Shown: positions 22,366 to 33,166, numbered from the stretch's first letter. The stretch is 53,339 bases of DNA from Nemertoderma westbladi (GCA_032718475.1 JAUCBJ010005488.1:1-53339), one strand, 5' to 3'. The notes: generated by a model from the letters alone, not told the origin. Translations and numbers: made by a program.

Positions 22366-23988
22366 CCAATTTTTTCCAACAACTACTAAAAAACAGCTCG
22401 CCCAATGAAGCTAAGCCAGAACCAACGAGGAAGCAGACAGGGCTTCTATGGAACAAAACTAAACCGCATAACCTCTATGAATACAATGCAGCTGTAACAA
22501 AACAAATCGAAAGTTTGCGGTCAAAAATACCACCCGACGCCCACTCATGGGATTTTACCATAATGGATAACTTTATGAATTCAGTCACAAATATCTTGAA
22601 ACAATCATCTGAAAAACACAACAAGGATAATTAAATTTAATCGCAAAACAAGGAATATCCGAATTCGGAATTCCAAACTATCCGAGCTATCAAAAACGAC
22701 CAAAAAACTATATAATTTATGGCATCGAGTCAACAAAATTGGAACAGAAGTTGAATCAGAAAAATTGCGCACTGCACTCCGAGAATCCAAGAAGGCAACA
22801 AACAAGGTGGCTTCGTAACTCGTTGAACAGCTCTAAATTAAATGGAACAATTATGAGGCATTCCAATATCCGACTTGCGAATCCAAAAACGTTTTGGGAA
22901 TTTTTCTCGACGAAAAATAAAGCCCCTCCAAGCAATTCCCATAATGTCAAGAATGTGCTACGGGATCACTTCAAAAATAAATTAGGCAGGCCAATGACCG
23001 AAGTGGAAAAAGATTATGATATTTTAAAAGCGAACATTGACAAACAGTGCGAAGAAACTCCGACTCCTACGATTTCCATCCCTTGGATAGAAAAGCCATC
23101 TTATCTTTAGCCACAGGTAAGTCACCTGACTGTCAGGGTCTATCAGTGGAACATCTAATCAATGCAGATTGTGATGTAATATGTAATGTGATTGGTGATA
23201 TCATTAAATGCGCCCCCAATATTGGTAAATTGCCTACACAATTTGGCGACACATCAGTGACATGCCTATATAAGGGCAAAGGAAAAGACATTAATATGGA
23301 TGGTTCCTAACGTCCGATTAGCTTGATCAGTGTTTTCGCGAAAATTTTCGAGTCACTTATATTGAGGAACTACTTGGATTGCTTAGTTTTAGATAATAGT
23401 GACGCACAAGTGGCATTCAAACAAAGCATCGGTGCCGACTAGTACGGGGTAGCAACAGTACTGGAATTAATCAAGTATCAATGACAGCGTGGAGAAAGAA
23501 TGTTTATCTGTCAGATGGATATACAAGGTGCGTTTGATAATATCGACCATTTAAAGCTATTTTATAAACTCTCTACCCGAATGAACCCACATATATGCCG
23601 CTTGTTGATTGATTATTACTCTATCAGCAGGATCTTCTTTAAGTTTGGTAGAGAAATAGATGTCAACGGGTTTTATATCAAACATGGTCTAAAACAAGGG
23701 TCACTGATTTCACCTCATCTCTTCAACTTCTACCTGACGGATATGTGCAAACATCTGCAAGCAAAGGGACTTGGTTGCCATAGCAAAAACACCTGGATTG
23801 GTTGCATTATATAGTATGCTGATGATATACTGTTATTATGTAACAATCAAGCTGAAGTTGAATTAATGGCTGAAATAAACTCTGAATTACAGAAGCTGGG
23901 ATTGCGAATATAAAGAGACAAAACAAAGTGGATGACTGCAGCTAGAGACGACAAAGAGACAACACCTTGCATTTTTAATATAAACGGA
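22366..23988 (+). pseudogene. Element A: linker and reverse transcriptase, decayed
   Basis: The linker (22366-23110) is open only in pieces. The RT follows: CLYKGKGK near 23265, stops near 23310 and 23440, the palm motif QMDIQGAFDNIDH near 23512, LKQGSLISP near 23694 and YADDILLL near 23817, preceded by an in-frame TAG that ends the open segment at 23814. A further stop lies near 23912. The sequence is interrupted at 23988 by element B. Confidence 0.8.
23976..23988 (+). repeat. Target-site duplication of B, left copy
   Basis: TAATATAAACGGA, identical to 25779-25791 on the other side of element B. The first T could belong to the tail, so the duplication is 12-13 bp. Confidence 0.9.
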
Positions 23989-24002
23989 CATGGAAATCGA
24001 TC

Positions 24003-25733
24003 AATCTGCTTACTGGGCGGAAAAGCCAACCAACCACCAAGGTTAAGGCTGAATCACCAGCCGATCGCCTCAATGGTTGGAAAGCCCACTTTGAAAAGCT
24101 CCTCAATAATGACAGGGTATTGCCTGATAACTTTATAGAAGTAAAGATGTCTGAGTCTGTACTCCCAGATATTCCCATTGGCGATATCTCCTTTGCAGAA
24201 GTGAAGGCTGCTGCAAAGAGCATTAAGACCAATCGTGCCTGTGGAGTAGATGGTGTTCCCCCTGAGGTCTTTAAAATACCTGAGTGTTTAAAGCTCATCT
24301 ATCCCATCATAGTAGACATGTACCGAACAACAAGAGTCCCACAGGAAATGAAAACAAATAAGTTGGTGCCAGTTCCCAAGAAGGGCAACCTAACACTCTA
24401 TGGTTCTTTTCGGGGAATCTTATTGATCTCGATTGCTGCAAAGCTATACAATAGGATTCTATTAAATCGCATCAGGGATCCCATTGAGAGACTGCTCCGT
24501 GGAAATCAGAATGGGTTCCGTAAAGGTCGTGGGACCATGGAGCCCATTTTGGCACTTAGAAGGATAATTGAAGAATTATCAAAAAAGAAAGACAGGCATA
24601 TGGCTGTTATCTTTGTTGACTTCTTCAAGGCCTTTGATTCAGTCTCTCGCTCACGTATGTTCAGCATACTTTCATTATATGGGATTCCTGATGAAATTAT
24701 TGCAGCAATCAGATCAGTATACGATGGTTCGACAACATTTGTGTCTACTGTTGATGGTGACACAGAACCATTTGAAGTGTTATGGGGCGTCCTCCAAGGA
24801 GACACACTTGCACCATTCTTGTTCATTATTGTGGTTGACTATGTTCTACGCATGTCCTTAGATCATCATAATGATGATGGGGTGATGATAACTCCACCTA
24901 CTGGCTCCAGAAGTCGAGGAAATCCTGCCAAGTACCTAACTGATCTAGACTTTGCTGACGACTTAGGAGTACTCTCAAAATCATTAGAGGGAGCCCAACG
25001 GCTCCTCAGCTCATTAGAACATGCTGCTTCTAGTGTTGGTCTTTTTATTAACTCCAGAAAGACCAAAATTCTGACAGTTAACTTTGAAAGTCCTCAGCAA
25101 GACTCTGATCGGATGAGCATAAGCTCAAAGGATGGTATGCTTGAGCATGTGGATGACTTCTGTTACCTGGGATCATGGATCCGGAAGTCAGGTGAGGACC
25201 TTTGAATACGTAAGGGAAAGGCATGGGCAGCCTTGAATAGGCTTTCCAGGATTTGGAAGTCACCGAGAATTAATCGGAAACTTAAGGTCCGATTATTTAG
25301 AGCAGCAGTAGTTCCAGTACTCCTCTACGGGAGTCCATGCTGGGCTCTAACTGCTGAGGACACCAAATCTCTGGATGGCACATTCACAAGAATGCTACGC
25401 CGGGTTCATTGTGTCAAGTACAATGCACACATCTCCAACCAGACAATATATAACATTGGAGGTGTCTCATTGGTTCCCCCAAGCTTGACACTAGAACAAA
25501 ATCGCCTCCGCTTTGCAGGACATTGCTTTCACCGTGAGGACCAGCCAGTGCATAATCTTGTACTTTGGCAGCCTCATGGAGTGAATAAGCATGGTGGACA
25601 GCCCATGACTTTCTTGAGACGCATCTTAAAGGACACTGGCCTTAAAGATGCGGATGATCTAGCAAATGTCATGGGTGATAGGGAGTTGTGGCGGTGCAAT
25701 TTTGTTGACAAGCCGGCACAGCATTCTTAAAAA
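24003..25733 (+). pseudogene. Element B: reverse transcriptase with one nonsense codon
   Basis: Open from the truncation point to a TGA at 25204-25206 and then in the same frame to the natural stop near 25731. RT motifs: VPKKGN, NGFRKGRGT, IFVDFFKAFDS near 24613, GVLQGDTLAP near 24787 and LDFADD near 24947, then YLGSW and the clade's LVLWQPHG ... GGQP C-terminus. The TGA replaces the CGA of element D, a C-to-T change at a CpG. About ten amino-acid differences separate B from D over roughly 500 compared residues, so the two copies are recent relatives. Confidence 0.93.
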
Positions 25734-25760
25734 TGCAGCTGCAATGCAGCATGCCGATCC

Positions 25761-25778
25761 TAGTAGTAGTAGTAGTAG
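25761..25778 (+). repeat. (TAG)n tail of element B
   Basis: Six TAG triplets after GCATGCCGATCC, directly followed by the right copy of the target duplication. Confidence 0.93.
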
Positions 25779-25791
25779 TAATATAAACGGA
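25779..25791 (+). repeat. Target-site duplication of B, right copy
   Basis: Identical to 23976-23988. Reading frame of A continues from here without a shift. Confidence 0.9.
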
Positions 25792-26120
25792 ACACTAATT
25801 CCAGCCTCCCCAACAATCAAGTTTTTAGGATACAAGCTATATTCTAGAATTCATGACATATATAAAGACTGTTTGAAGTTGATAGTAATACTATCCGAGA
25901 CATTCCATAGGGCTGGTTGGAATGCAAAACTGCTGAAAACAGACGACATTGCAACACTTGGGAAGTCTTATGCATTACCTGCAACCCTCTACAACTTTGC
26001 ATTCAACCTTGGAGCGTTAACAGAAAGTCAAAGGAATTTTATAAACACCAAGTACCGGAAAACATTGCGCCGTTTACTATTTCTCGGAAATTATGCCAGT
26101 AACTCTACCATTCTTTCCTT
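25792..26120 (+). pseudogene. Element A: post-RT segment
   Basis: The frame of A resumes after B and runs open to the insertion of C, with KFLGYKLYSRIHD and YALPATLYNFAFN, consistent with the thumb and connection region of a non-LTR RT. The part of this frame after 26120 belongs to the A-rich tail of element C and is not element A. Confidence 0.75.
26111..26120 (+). repeat. Target-site duplication of C, left copy
   Basis: TTCTTTCCTT, identical to 26889-26898. On the minus strand it lies right after the A-rich end of element C. Confidence 0.8.
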
Positions 26121-26888
26121 TTTTTATATTTTTATTAGGATTTTGTACCAAATACATGCCATATTTATAATACAGTAGAAGGAAGCATTGTCTCAATTGA
26201 AAATCATTTCTATCAATGACTAAATAAATCAATTTTAAACTAAATTAAATTAAATGTTTTGTATTTATGTTGAATTTTTATTAATTATTAATGTTCTTCA
26301 AGTATGTCGAAGAGGCCGCTAATGTTAGTGGAGTCTACAGTTCCTAGGATCGAGGCCGAGTTGCCGATTAGGATGGCTATCAGGAGTCTTTGCAGCAGGA
26401 ATCGATGAGACCGGGGTTCCTGTGTTGCTTGTCGAATCTTCCTGCCGACCTCTTTCAGGAATGAGGTTGTTGCTGGTCCTGGCTGGCCAAGGATTTCGAA
26501 GGCTACTGGTGCGAAGAGGTATCCTCGATCTACTAGTTCTTCGTACTCTCTGGATTTGGTCTCTTCTTGCTCCTTGGCAACACGACCTCCTGCCGATAGA
26601 CTGGTAGCGAGATGGCTGGGCGCTAGAGGGTCTACGACCGTCGCGTCCCACGTCAGGGACTTACCGCGCGACCAAGGGATGAGGGTCATGCCGTCTGGGC
26701 GTTTACCGTCCGTTCGACAGAGGCCTGGCGGCTCCAGGATGGACGGAACACCACAGCTGTAGAGTGCGCGCTTTATGATGTCATTTAGCGCAGTGTGGCG
26801 CGGAATCCGCCCCAAGCTCCTCTGGCAGGACAGGCCATGTAGGCCTTCGGTATCGACTTCCTTACCGCATCTGGCGCATGTGTGTTAC
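26121..26888 (-). mobile_element. RLE-type retrotransposon C, 5'-truncated insertion in A
   Basis: A 768-bp minus-strand insertion. Its 3' end is A-rich (CCTAATAAAAATATAAAAA) and abuts the left target duplication; its 5' end is cut inside the coding sequence, just upstream of the zinc knuckle. A 3' UTR of about 165 bp (26121-26287) follows the coding part. This is a second RLE-like family, distinct from the one at 2000-5290. Confidence 0.85.
26288..26888 (-). CDS. C-terminal RLE-like nuclease of element C (partial)
   Basis: Open across its whole length of about 200 residues, without its own start because the copy is truncated. It begins with a knuckle CARCGKEVDTEGLHGLSC (C-x2-C-x9-H-x3-C) followed by PRHTALND. 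Then come the acidic/basic motifs of a PD-(D/E)xK nuclease: KRPDGMTLIPW and LTWDATVVD. The remainder is helical (SREYEELVDRGYLFAPVAFE ... LQRLLIAILIGN). In R2-like and related RLE elements this domain nicks the target DNA. No stop or shift is visible, so the insertion is not very old. Confidence 0.85.
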
Positions 26889-26898
26889 TTCTTTCCTT
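26889..26898 (+). repeat. Target-site duplication of C, right copy
   Basis: TTCTTTCCTT, identical to 26111-26120. With one copy removed the frame of A continues in phase. Confidence 0.8.
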
Positions 26899-27289
26899 AT
26901 TTGACACAAATGACTTAGATGTGGAAGCTTTCCGATCAGCGGCGCATCTACTAATTCGTGCTAATAAATGTCCTAATCAAACGATACAAACAGCTCTCAA
27001 AAGCAATCTGCTGCTGAACGATGTAACCCGCAATTATAAGGGCTTAGGTTCTACTTTTTGGAAATGTCTCAGAGAATTCCCGTACCCCACTTTAAAATCC
27101 ATGGTTTATTACGAATATTCGAAAAATAAAATTCTAGAAAGTATAACTAATGGACCAGCATTGACAAATGATATGAATAACACGGATTTTATTAATGCCA
27201 CATTCGAACCCACTACGAGAAGATCTTGGAATATTTTGGAATCGACTCAAGTGACGGAACGGTTTAACACGTTAAGCACGGATATCTAA
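26899..27289 (+). pseudogene. Element A: C-terminal segment
   Basis: About 130 residues in frame with the segment at 25792-26120 once C is removed, ending at TAA near 27287. It contains FRSAAHLLIRANKCPNQTIQ and KSMVYYEYSKN. No zinc knuckle is visible. The C-terminal function is unknown. Confidence 0.7.
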
Positions 27290-27486
27290 CCTCAATTGGT
27301 TTGAACCAGTTTTTAATTTTTAATACCTAACTATAATTTAAGCAAAGATGAACTTTTATTAGTGCGCCGGCCGATTTGTAATCGTTATTTTAAACTTTTA
27401 AAGCCAATTTCCTATGTTCCTATGTTCACTGACACATTATCTTATATCAACTTGATTGATTAAATATATTGAAATTGAATTGATTG
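27290..27486 (+). other. Probable 3' UTR of element A
   Basis: Non-coding AT-rich DNA between the stop of A and the tail of the next fragment; it ends in short GATTGATT/GAATTGATTGA repeats, which may be the end of A. Confidence 0.45.
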
Positions 27487-27665
27487 ACTACTAGGTCGAC
27501 CGAGCTCAGACCTTTAGATTAGATCCTTTCAGGCTTCCCGATTCTCCATAGTTGTCACAATTTCGCTCCTCTCAAGTCCAGTATCTCTTTCAAGTTGTAT
27601 GTTATAGCTGGTCGACCACGGCTATGCTTTCTTTGTATTGGTTGCCAGAAAAGTAGATCAGGTAT
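27487..27665 (-). mobile_element. 3' fragment of an E-type RTE-like element
   Basis: On the minus strand this matches the last 180 bp of element E: CTTTTCTGGCAACCAAT, GGTCGACCAGCTATAACAT, CTATGGAGAATCGGGAAGCC and the end GTCGACCTAGTAG. The tail has only two TAG triplets. Coding frame broken. Confidence 0.85.
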
Positions 27666-28030
27666 AGTCATTAAATAGTCATTAAAATAGTCATTAAATA
27701 CGTTATATTTGTATGATAATAATAGGTGAAAGCCAATCCGATATCAGGTAATAACGTAAAAAATTATTGTGATATGGCTTTATCAATTAAAAATTATTAA
27801 CATATATGTAATTTACATTTTATTATACGTTATATATTTATTATATGTGATTTTCAGAGCTTTCTCTATTCCATTGAATTTCCTTGAAAACTTATATAAC
27901 TTAATACTGAAATGATAAAAGTTGAAAAACTTAACATATATATATAATTAACAAACATCCCATAGACTATCTACCAACACTACCATAAACAGTCGTAACG
28001 TAGAAATTTGATAGATAATATATACAAAAA
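27666..28030. other. AT-rich spacer, nothing identified
   Basis: Starts with three copies of a short TAGTCATTAAA repeat (27666-27700); otherwise no signal. Confidence 0.4.
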
Positions 28031-28405
28031 TAGGTAGCTCTATCAAAAATGTCCACCTTCTGTAAATCAGACACCCCCCATCACCTGAAGATCAGGGTCT
28101 TTCGAGAGACAGTGGAAAGTGTTCTTTTATAGAAATTGATGATATACCTAAGACTACTACTACGGGCAGCACTATATGAGGGAGACTATGATTCAGTGGG
28201 CACTGCTGGGGAATTAAAGACGAGACAGGCCAGATCTACTTTTCATGCAACTGGTACAAGTAAGTATTCCGGAGAAGGACCAGCTATGATATATAGGCCA
28301 ACATGTAAGGGATACTGGATTTGAGAGAAACGAAATGGATGAAGACACCATGAAGAAGCGGGTGGTCTGAAGTTAGACCCATTCTAATGACCTAGTTCTA
28401 TCTAC
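28031..28405 (+). pseudogene. Degraded fragment of an E-type element
   Basis: Plus-strand similarity to 14970-15459 of element E: GTAGCTCTATCAAAAATG, CACCTGAAGA, ACAGTGGAAAGTGT and TCAGTGGGCACTGCTGG, with large deletions and stops. It ends in a worn CCTAG-TAT repeat near 28405. Confidence 0.75.
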
Positions 28406-28895
28406 CTAGTATTAGTATCTCATATAGCTATTTACAAAGATGGCAGAGCAGAAACTTATTGAATAGCAGGCCTATAATCTGTTATAAGCATATGCAATAT
28501 GCATGTATGCATGCATACTTGCCTATTGTAGATAGATGCATTCGTAATGTATATTGAACAATTTATATACTATTGTATATTTCATATATAAAGACATCAA
28601 ATTCTTAATAAAATCTTTCAAGTACAATCTTTAGTTAACTGTCCAATAAAACAACAATTTTCAGCCTGTTCTGCTACTTGGGTTTGCACAAATACACAAT
28701 GTTGCAGTATCCAACAAGGGGAAAGAGAAATGAATTTCAAGCAGAAACATGTTGAGAAAAGGGCTGCGTAAAATAATTATTCCAGTTACAGACTGTCTAG
28801 TCACTGAGTTTATAGTGCAATCGTTCAGGTTTAGTTGGGAAACACAGAAAAACTAATACTAATCAACTGGTATAACATGAACTGAATATTAACAT
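28406..28895. other. Intronic DNA, nothing identified
   Basis: AT-rich DNA between two element fragments; ATGCATGCATG-type simple sequence near 28500. No gene. Confidence 0.4.
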
Positions 28896-29986
28896 TACTA
28901 CTACTACTATAATCGGCCTGCTGCATTGAAACTGCACATTGTGATGGTATGCCAGTTTAACAAAAACATTGCTATGCCGGCTTAACAAAAACATTTTGTC
29001 ACCACCATGCAATCCAAAATTGGCAAGCCCAATGTAGCGTGCATTAAGAATGCTATGCCGGCTTTTCAACAACACTGCACCACCACAACTCTCCATCCCC
29101 ATGACTTTCGCGAGACTATCTACATCTTCAAGGCCATAGTGTCCTTTAAGAGGCGTCTCAAAAAAGCCCACCATGCTTATTTTCTCCATGGGGCTACCAA
29201 AGCCCAAGATTGTGCACTGGCTGGTCCTCACGGCAAAAACAATATCCTGCAAAGCAGAAGTGGCTTTATTCTAGTGTCAAACTTTGGGGAACCAACGAGA
29301 CACCTCCAATGTTATAATGTAGTGTATGACTGGAGATGTGTGCATTATACTTGACACAGTGAACCCGATGTATCATTCTTGTGAATGTGCCATCAAGAGA
29401 TTTGGTGTCCTCAGCAGTTAGATCTCAGCATTGCCTCCCATAAAAGAGTACTGGAACAGAAGTCGTTCACATGCTCAAGCATACCAACCTTTCAGCTAAT
29501 AAGCAGATCCGATCAGAGATTTGCTGAGGACTTTCAAAGTTAACTGTCCAAAATGTGATGTTCTTGGAGTTAACAAAAATATTAACAATAGAAGCAGCCT
29601 GTTCTAATGAGCTGAGGACACATTGGGCTCCCTCTACTGATTCTGAGAGTACTCCAAAGTCATCAGCAAAGTCTAGATCAATTAGCTGATTTCTGGAGCC
29701 AGTAACTGGAATTACCTTCACGACATGCATACGCATAGAACATAGTCAACCACAATTATGAATAAGAATGGTGCAGGTGTGTCTCCATGGAGGACTCCCC
29801 ATAACACTTCGAATGTATCTGTGTCAACATCAACTGTCGACATAAATGTCGTTTAACCATCATATATTGATCTGATTGAAAGTATGCTAAACATATATGA
29901 GCGAGAGACTGAATCAAAGGCCTTGAAGAAGTCAACAAAGATAACAGCCAGATGTCTGCCTTTCTTTTTTGATAACATTTCAATTA
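28896..29986 (-). mobile_element. Decayed B/D-type RTE-like fragment
   Basis: The minus strand starts near 29986 in the palm region of the RT (LLSLLTSSRPLIQSL in a shifted frame), continues through LDFADDFGVLSESVEGAQ (29600-29680) and ends at a (TAG)n tail at 28897-28910, preceded by GCAATTTCAATGCAGC-like sequence similar to the end of B. Several indels, a deletion around 29440-29470 and a local duplication (28946-29000, AACAAAAACATT twice) break it. It lies inside the large host intron, close to exon 3. Confidence 0.85.
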
Positions 29987-30017
29987 TTGCTACATTGTTA
30001 TTGGCATACCAACTTAC

Positions 30018-30223
30018 CGCGTAGTTGCTCCTCCTCTTCCTTGTGATCTGGTAGGTCTGTAGACATTAGTGATCTCTTCCACCCATGATCGATATTGTAT
30101 TGATTCATGACTCCGTCGCCATCTTCAGGGTCTTCCTCACCTGGATTAAATGTTACACTCCTTTCGTATGGGGGTCTGCTGGGATGGTGAATTGGCAGTG
30201 TGTGAGTGGCATACGATTGGCTG
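30018..30223 (-). CDS. Host gene, exon 3 of those visible
   Basis: A 206-bp exon with acceptor TTTTACAG and donor GTAAGTTGG on the minus strand. It completes a serine codon begun in the previous exon and encodes about 68 residues (SQSYATHTLPIHHPSRPPYE ... acidic EEDPEDGDG ... HGWKRSLMS ... DHKEEEEQLR), ending with one base of the next codon. The acceptor is a tandem CAGCAG, so a start three bases later is equally possible and would only drop or keep one residue. No domain is recognised. Codon content, splice sites and phases together make a real exon very likely. Confidence 0.82.
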
Positions 30224-30409
30224 CTGTAAAATTAATTATTGCATGTAAATTTATGTGATACTAGCAACTCTACAATTATTATAGGTCAATGATATCCATA
30301 AATCAATAAATAATTAAATCCCAACCTGTGACATATAGGCCTCAGTAAAAAAGACAAACAAAAACAAATATGTCTACCAGTGGTATTGCTACATCTATGT
30401 TTAACATAC

Positions 30410-30534
30410 CTGGGCATTGTTGATGCTGCTGCTGATTGTGAAGATTTCAGTGGTGGTGTGTTTTCCTCAAATCGTTTCCATGGCAATGGTAAATCGACAG
30501 CAAGTTCAGGGGCATCGGTGGGAAAGGAGTTGCC
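30410..30534 (-). CDS. Host gene, exon 2 of those visible
   Basis: A 125-bp exon between acceptor CCTGTTTTAG and donor GTATGTT on the minus strand. It starts in phase 0 and ends with two bases of a serine codon, matching both neighbours. It encodes GNSFPTDAPELAVDLPLPWK and further serine/alanine-rich residues. Its polypyrimidine tract is formed by a run of twenty C (see 30549). The intron to exon 3 is only 186 bp. Confidence 0.82.
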
Positions 30535-30548
30535 CTAAAACAGGGGGA

Positions 30549-30568
30549 GGGGGGGGGGGGGGGGGGGG
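30549..30568 (-). promoter_or_regulatory. C20 run acting as polypyrimidine tract of exon 2
   Basis: On the minus strand twenty consecutive C bases are followed by TCCCCCTGTTTTAG and then the exon. The plus strand is a G-run. The position, 13 bases upstream of the AG, is that of a polypyrimidine tract. Confidence 0.7.
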
Positions 30569-33024
30569 TAATAAACTTATTGACAATCTTGTTTAATTTG
30601 TAGTAATTATGGTGATAATGAGGGGTAACCTTACAATGTACTGCAATGATATATCTTTTTCATTTTCTGAGATATCTAATACTTGATTGCCAAATTTATT
30701 TAAGTGTTGAACTTTTAAACTGATTATAAGGAAGTAAGTTTAAACATGGAGGCACCCGAAATAACAGACTATTATAACAATTATATAACAGCTATTATCT
30801 AGCCAAATTTATTATCTTAAATGTATTATATTACAATATTATAGTTTAAATTGAATAAAATATATTCTTATAGAATATAAAAACTTTAGAATTTCCCATC
30901 CCCATTTTGTAGTTAGTAACTTGATGTGCATCTAACGATGAGCGATCGGATAACTGTAATTTAAATGTTCATCAAAGGATAAATAATATAATTTGTTAGC
31001 AGGAAAATAGTTGTCGAGATATCTCTGACTTACTAATGGACCCAAAGTGTATTATCTCGGGCCCATCAGTAGATACTGTTTTCCAATTTGTAGGTCATTG
31101 CGTGGGAGTTCACTAGCAGCAGCAAGAGTACTCGAAACTGGAACCAGTATGATTGGCCAAGATGTCCCCTCGAGATAATACCATCTCGACATGGTGGCTT
31201 TCTCAAATGCCCCCAGGAATAATATTGGCATCCCATCACCGCAGAGCCCCCACTCCAAAGAATCTCTACCGTGTTCTCATTTATTTTTTTTCAGTTTCAA
31301 ATAGTCAAATTCTAAGTCCAATTAGCAATCGGGCAGGTGTGCATCCTTTATGCTATGTATGTAACCTGTCGGCTTCCTTTGTTAATGGGAGTGTACATGA
31401 TGTCTCAGCCATTTATGCGTGGTGTACAAACTAACAAATGTATTATGTTTGTTCTTAAACCGCATTATACCTGCGATCTTGTGAGCAGATATTGCTGTGA
31501 TAGGAACCAAACTAATATCTGTTTGTATATTTGCAGATAGAGATTAGATTAGAGATAAATAATGAATCAAATTTTCTGAGGAGTGAAATTTTCGGATAAG
31601 GGGTTGCTTGGCGTGTAAAATTCTAATTTTGTTTAGAAAGGTAAAACATGAGAAAGCATATCCAGAATCAGTGCTATGCGCATATAAGCCTATTATACAT
31701 CGTCATTACAGTTAACTAGTTCAGCATTGTTCCTAATACATTATTGCTTTCTTATTTAGGTCACTTAAGAATTGGAAAAACAAGCCAGAATCAGGGGAAA
31801 GAGGCTGATCTAACCTCGAAGAGTTAGCACTACTGAATAGGCCGAAACGCGTATACCGCTGGTCTTGTGCTTCCTCATTTTTTTCAATTTTGAATAAATT
31901 ATATTAAAAATATCATTTATTACAGTTGCATTATTAGCTCAACTCCAATTCGAAAAATTCTAAATAACATAAAAACTACATGTTAAGCAAATTTTCCATT
32001 GACCGTAAAAATATTAGCAGATTTTATAAATTTAATGGTCAAAGGACACTTTGATGGACAGTGGTGCCTGGTCGTTTTGGATGGATAGCTACCAGTCCAT
32101 CACAGCCAGGGTGGTCCATTAACAACATTTGCAATCCCCTTCAATAATCATGATAACGAATTAGGGATGGAACTTAAGGAATGTGTAGGAAACAGGAAAG
32201 AAGGAAAGTGGCACCTTGGCAGACAATTCGCAGGATAAATTGATAGGATGAAAATATATATTTGCTTTCAATAAATATTGATTGTTATCCATGTATCCAT
32301 TATGAGGACTGTCTTATTTCTCAAATCGATATGTCATAGAATTAATTATTACTATATGTATATATACGATACATGCTACCTACTGATTTGTGTTTCAAAG
32401 CACTGCACATCTTGGCGCCCAATATAGATTCTCACTGTTAAGTATAATTATTTAGTCTAACGTTATGTTACTTTTTTGAAATATATTTCCATGATATTGA
32501 CAAGGGATTTATATTTACATATTTGGATTAGTTTAATGTGTATTAGTAAATGAAAAATGCAAGTGTCAAGACTTAATGGACCACCTTGACTTTAACTGAC
32601 CTGAACTTTAAGAAGAAAGTTTATATGATGGCTAGTACCCATGATATTAGTTTATTTAAACATTTCATCATTAGTTATCGTCCATGACATTGACACCGAT
32701 TTGTTATATAGACATTACAATTTTAGATTACAAAATTACAGTTGTAATGTAAAGTTAATTTATTTCTAACTACTCCAGCGCACGCGTCACGCATCTTTCA
32801 ATAACAATCAAAATCTTTTAATAAAGCTTTCCACGATGAATGGTGATTAGATAAAGTATTATCAGACTGCATTCGGTAGTAATCGATGTGTGCGTGTGGG
32901 TTGGTGATCCCCTCATAGAGTTCAATGCTTTATATTATTTTGACCCATCTGCAATTATTTTTATAATGGGGTGAGGCTGCTCACATAGGATCCCATGTTA
33001 TCTATTATATAATTGTGATATGTT
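30569..33024. other. Intron 1 of the host gene, left part
   Basis: AT-rich. The block 31052-31430 is more complex: a minus-strand frame ends in LEGTSWPIILVPV ... DLQIGKQYLLMGPR and a possible donor GTAAGTC follows, but a stop precedes it and no acceptor is convincing. It may be a pseudo-exon or an element fragment. A second complex block near 32040-32230 has no open frame. Nothing else is supported. Confidence 0.35.
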
Positions 33025-33089
33025 CGTTTGACGTGTCCGTGTTATGCGTCCGTGTGACGCATCTGTGTGACGCGTCCGTGTGATACGTC
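33025..33089 (+). repeat. 13-bp minisatellite (CGTGTGACGCGTC)
   Basis: Five tandem units of exactly 13 bp, each different at one to three positions, CpG-rich within AT-rich DNA. Confidence 0.9.
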
Positions 33090-33166
33090 CTTGTTGGTTG
33101 GAGCTCCCCCTAAGGGTAGGTTACTGGTATCACATATATAGATACTTATGGTTAAAATTCATCCCT

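Larger units (their letters stand above)
23989..25778 (+). mobile_element. RTE-like element B, 5'-truncated insertion in A
   Basis: A 1790-bp insertion begins inside the linker between endonuclease and RT of its own family (compare element D) and ends in (TAG)n. The flanking 12-13 bp duplication and the 5' truncation are what target-primed reverse transcription is known to leave. It lies in the same orientation as A. Confidence 0.93.
21375..27289 (+). mobile_element. Endonuclease-RT retrotransposon A, split by two insertions
   Basis: A non-LTR element with an APE-type endonuclease and a reverse transcriptase, different from the RTE-like elements E, B and D. Its coding sequence is present in four pieces: 21375-22274 plus frame-shifted continuation, 22275-23988, 25792-26120 and 26899-27289. 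Two later insertions, B (23989-25778) and C (26121-26888), are each flanked by duplicated target bases. Removing each insertion with one target copy restores the reading frame of A across the junction. The 5' end is not resolved and may be truncated; the 3' end is probably just before 27487. The clade is uncertain. Confidence 0.8.

Noticed and set aside
31052-31258. Minus-strand frame ending IGKQYLLMGPR, slightly similar to a netrin-type (NTR) domain
   Set aside because: Too short, stop before a possible donor, no acceptor; resemblance rests on a few residues.
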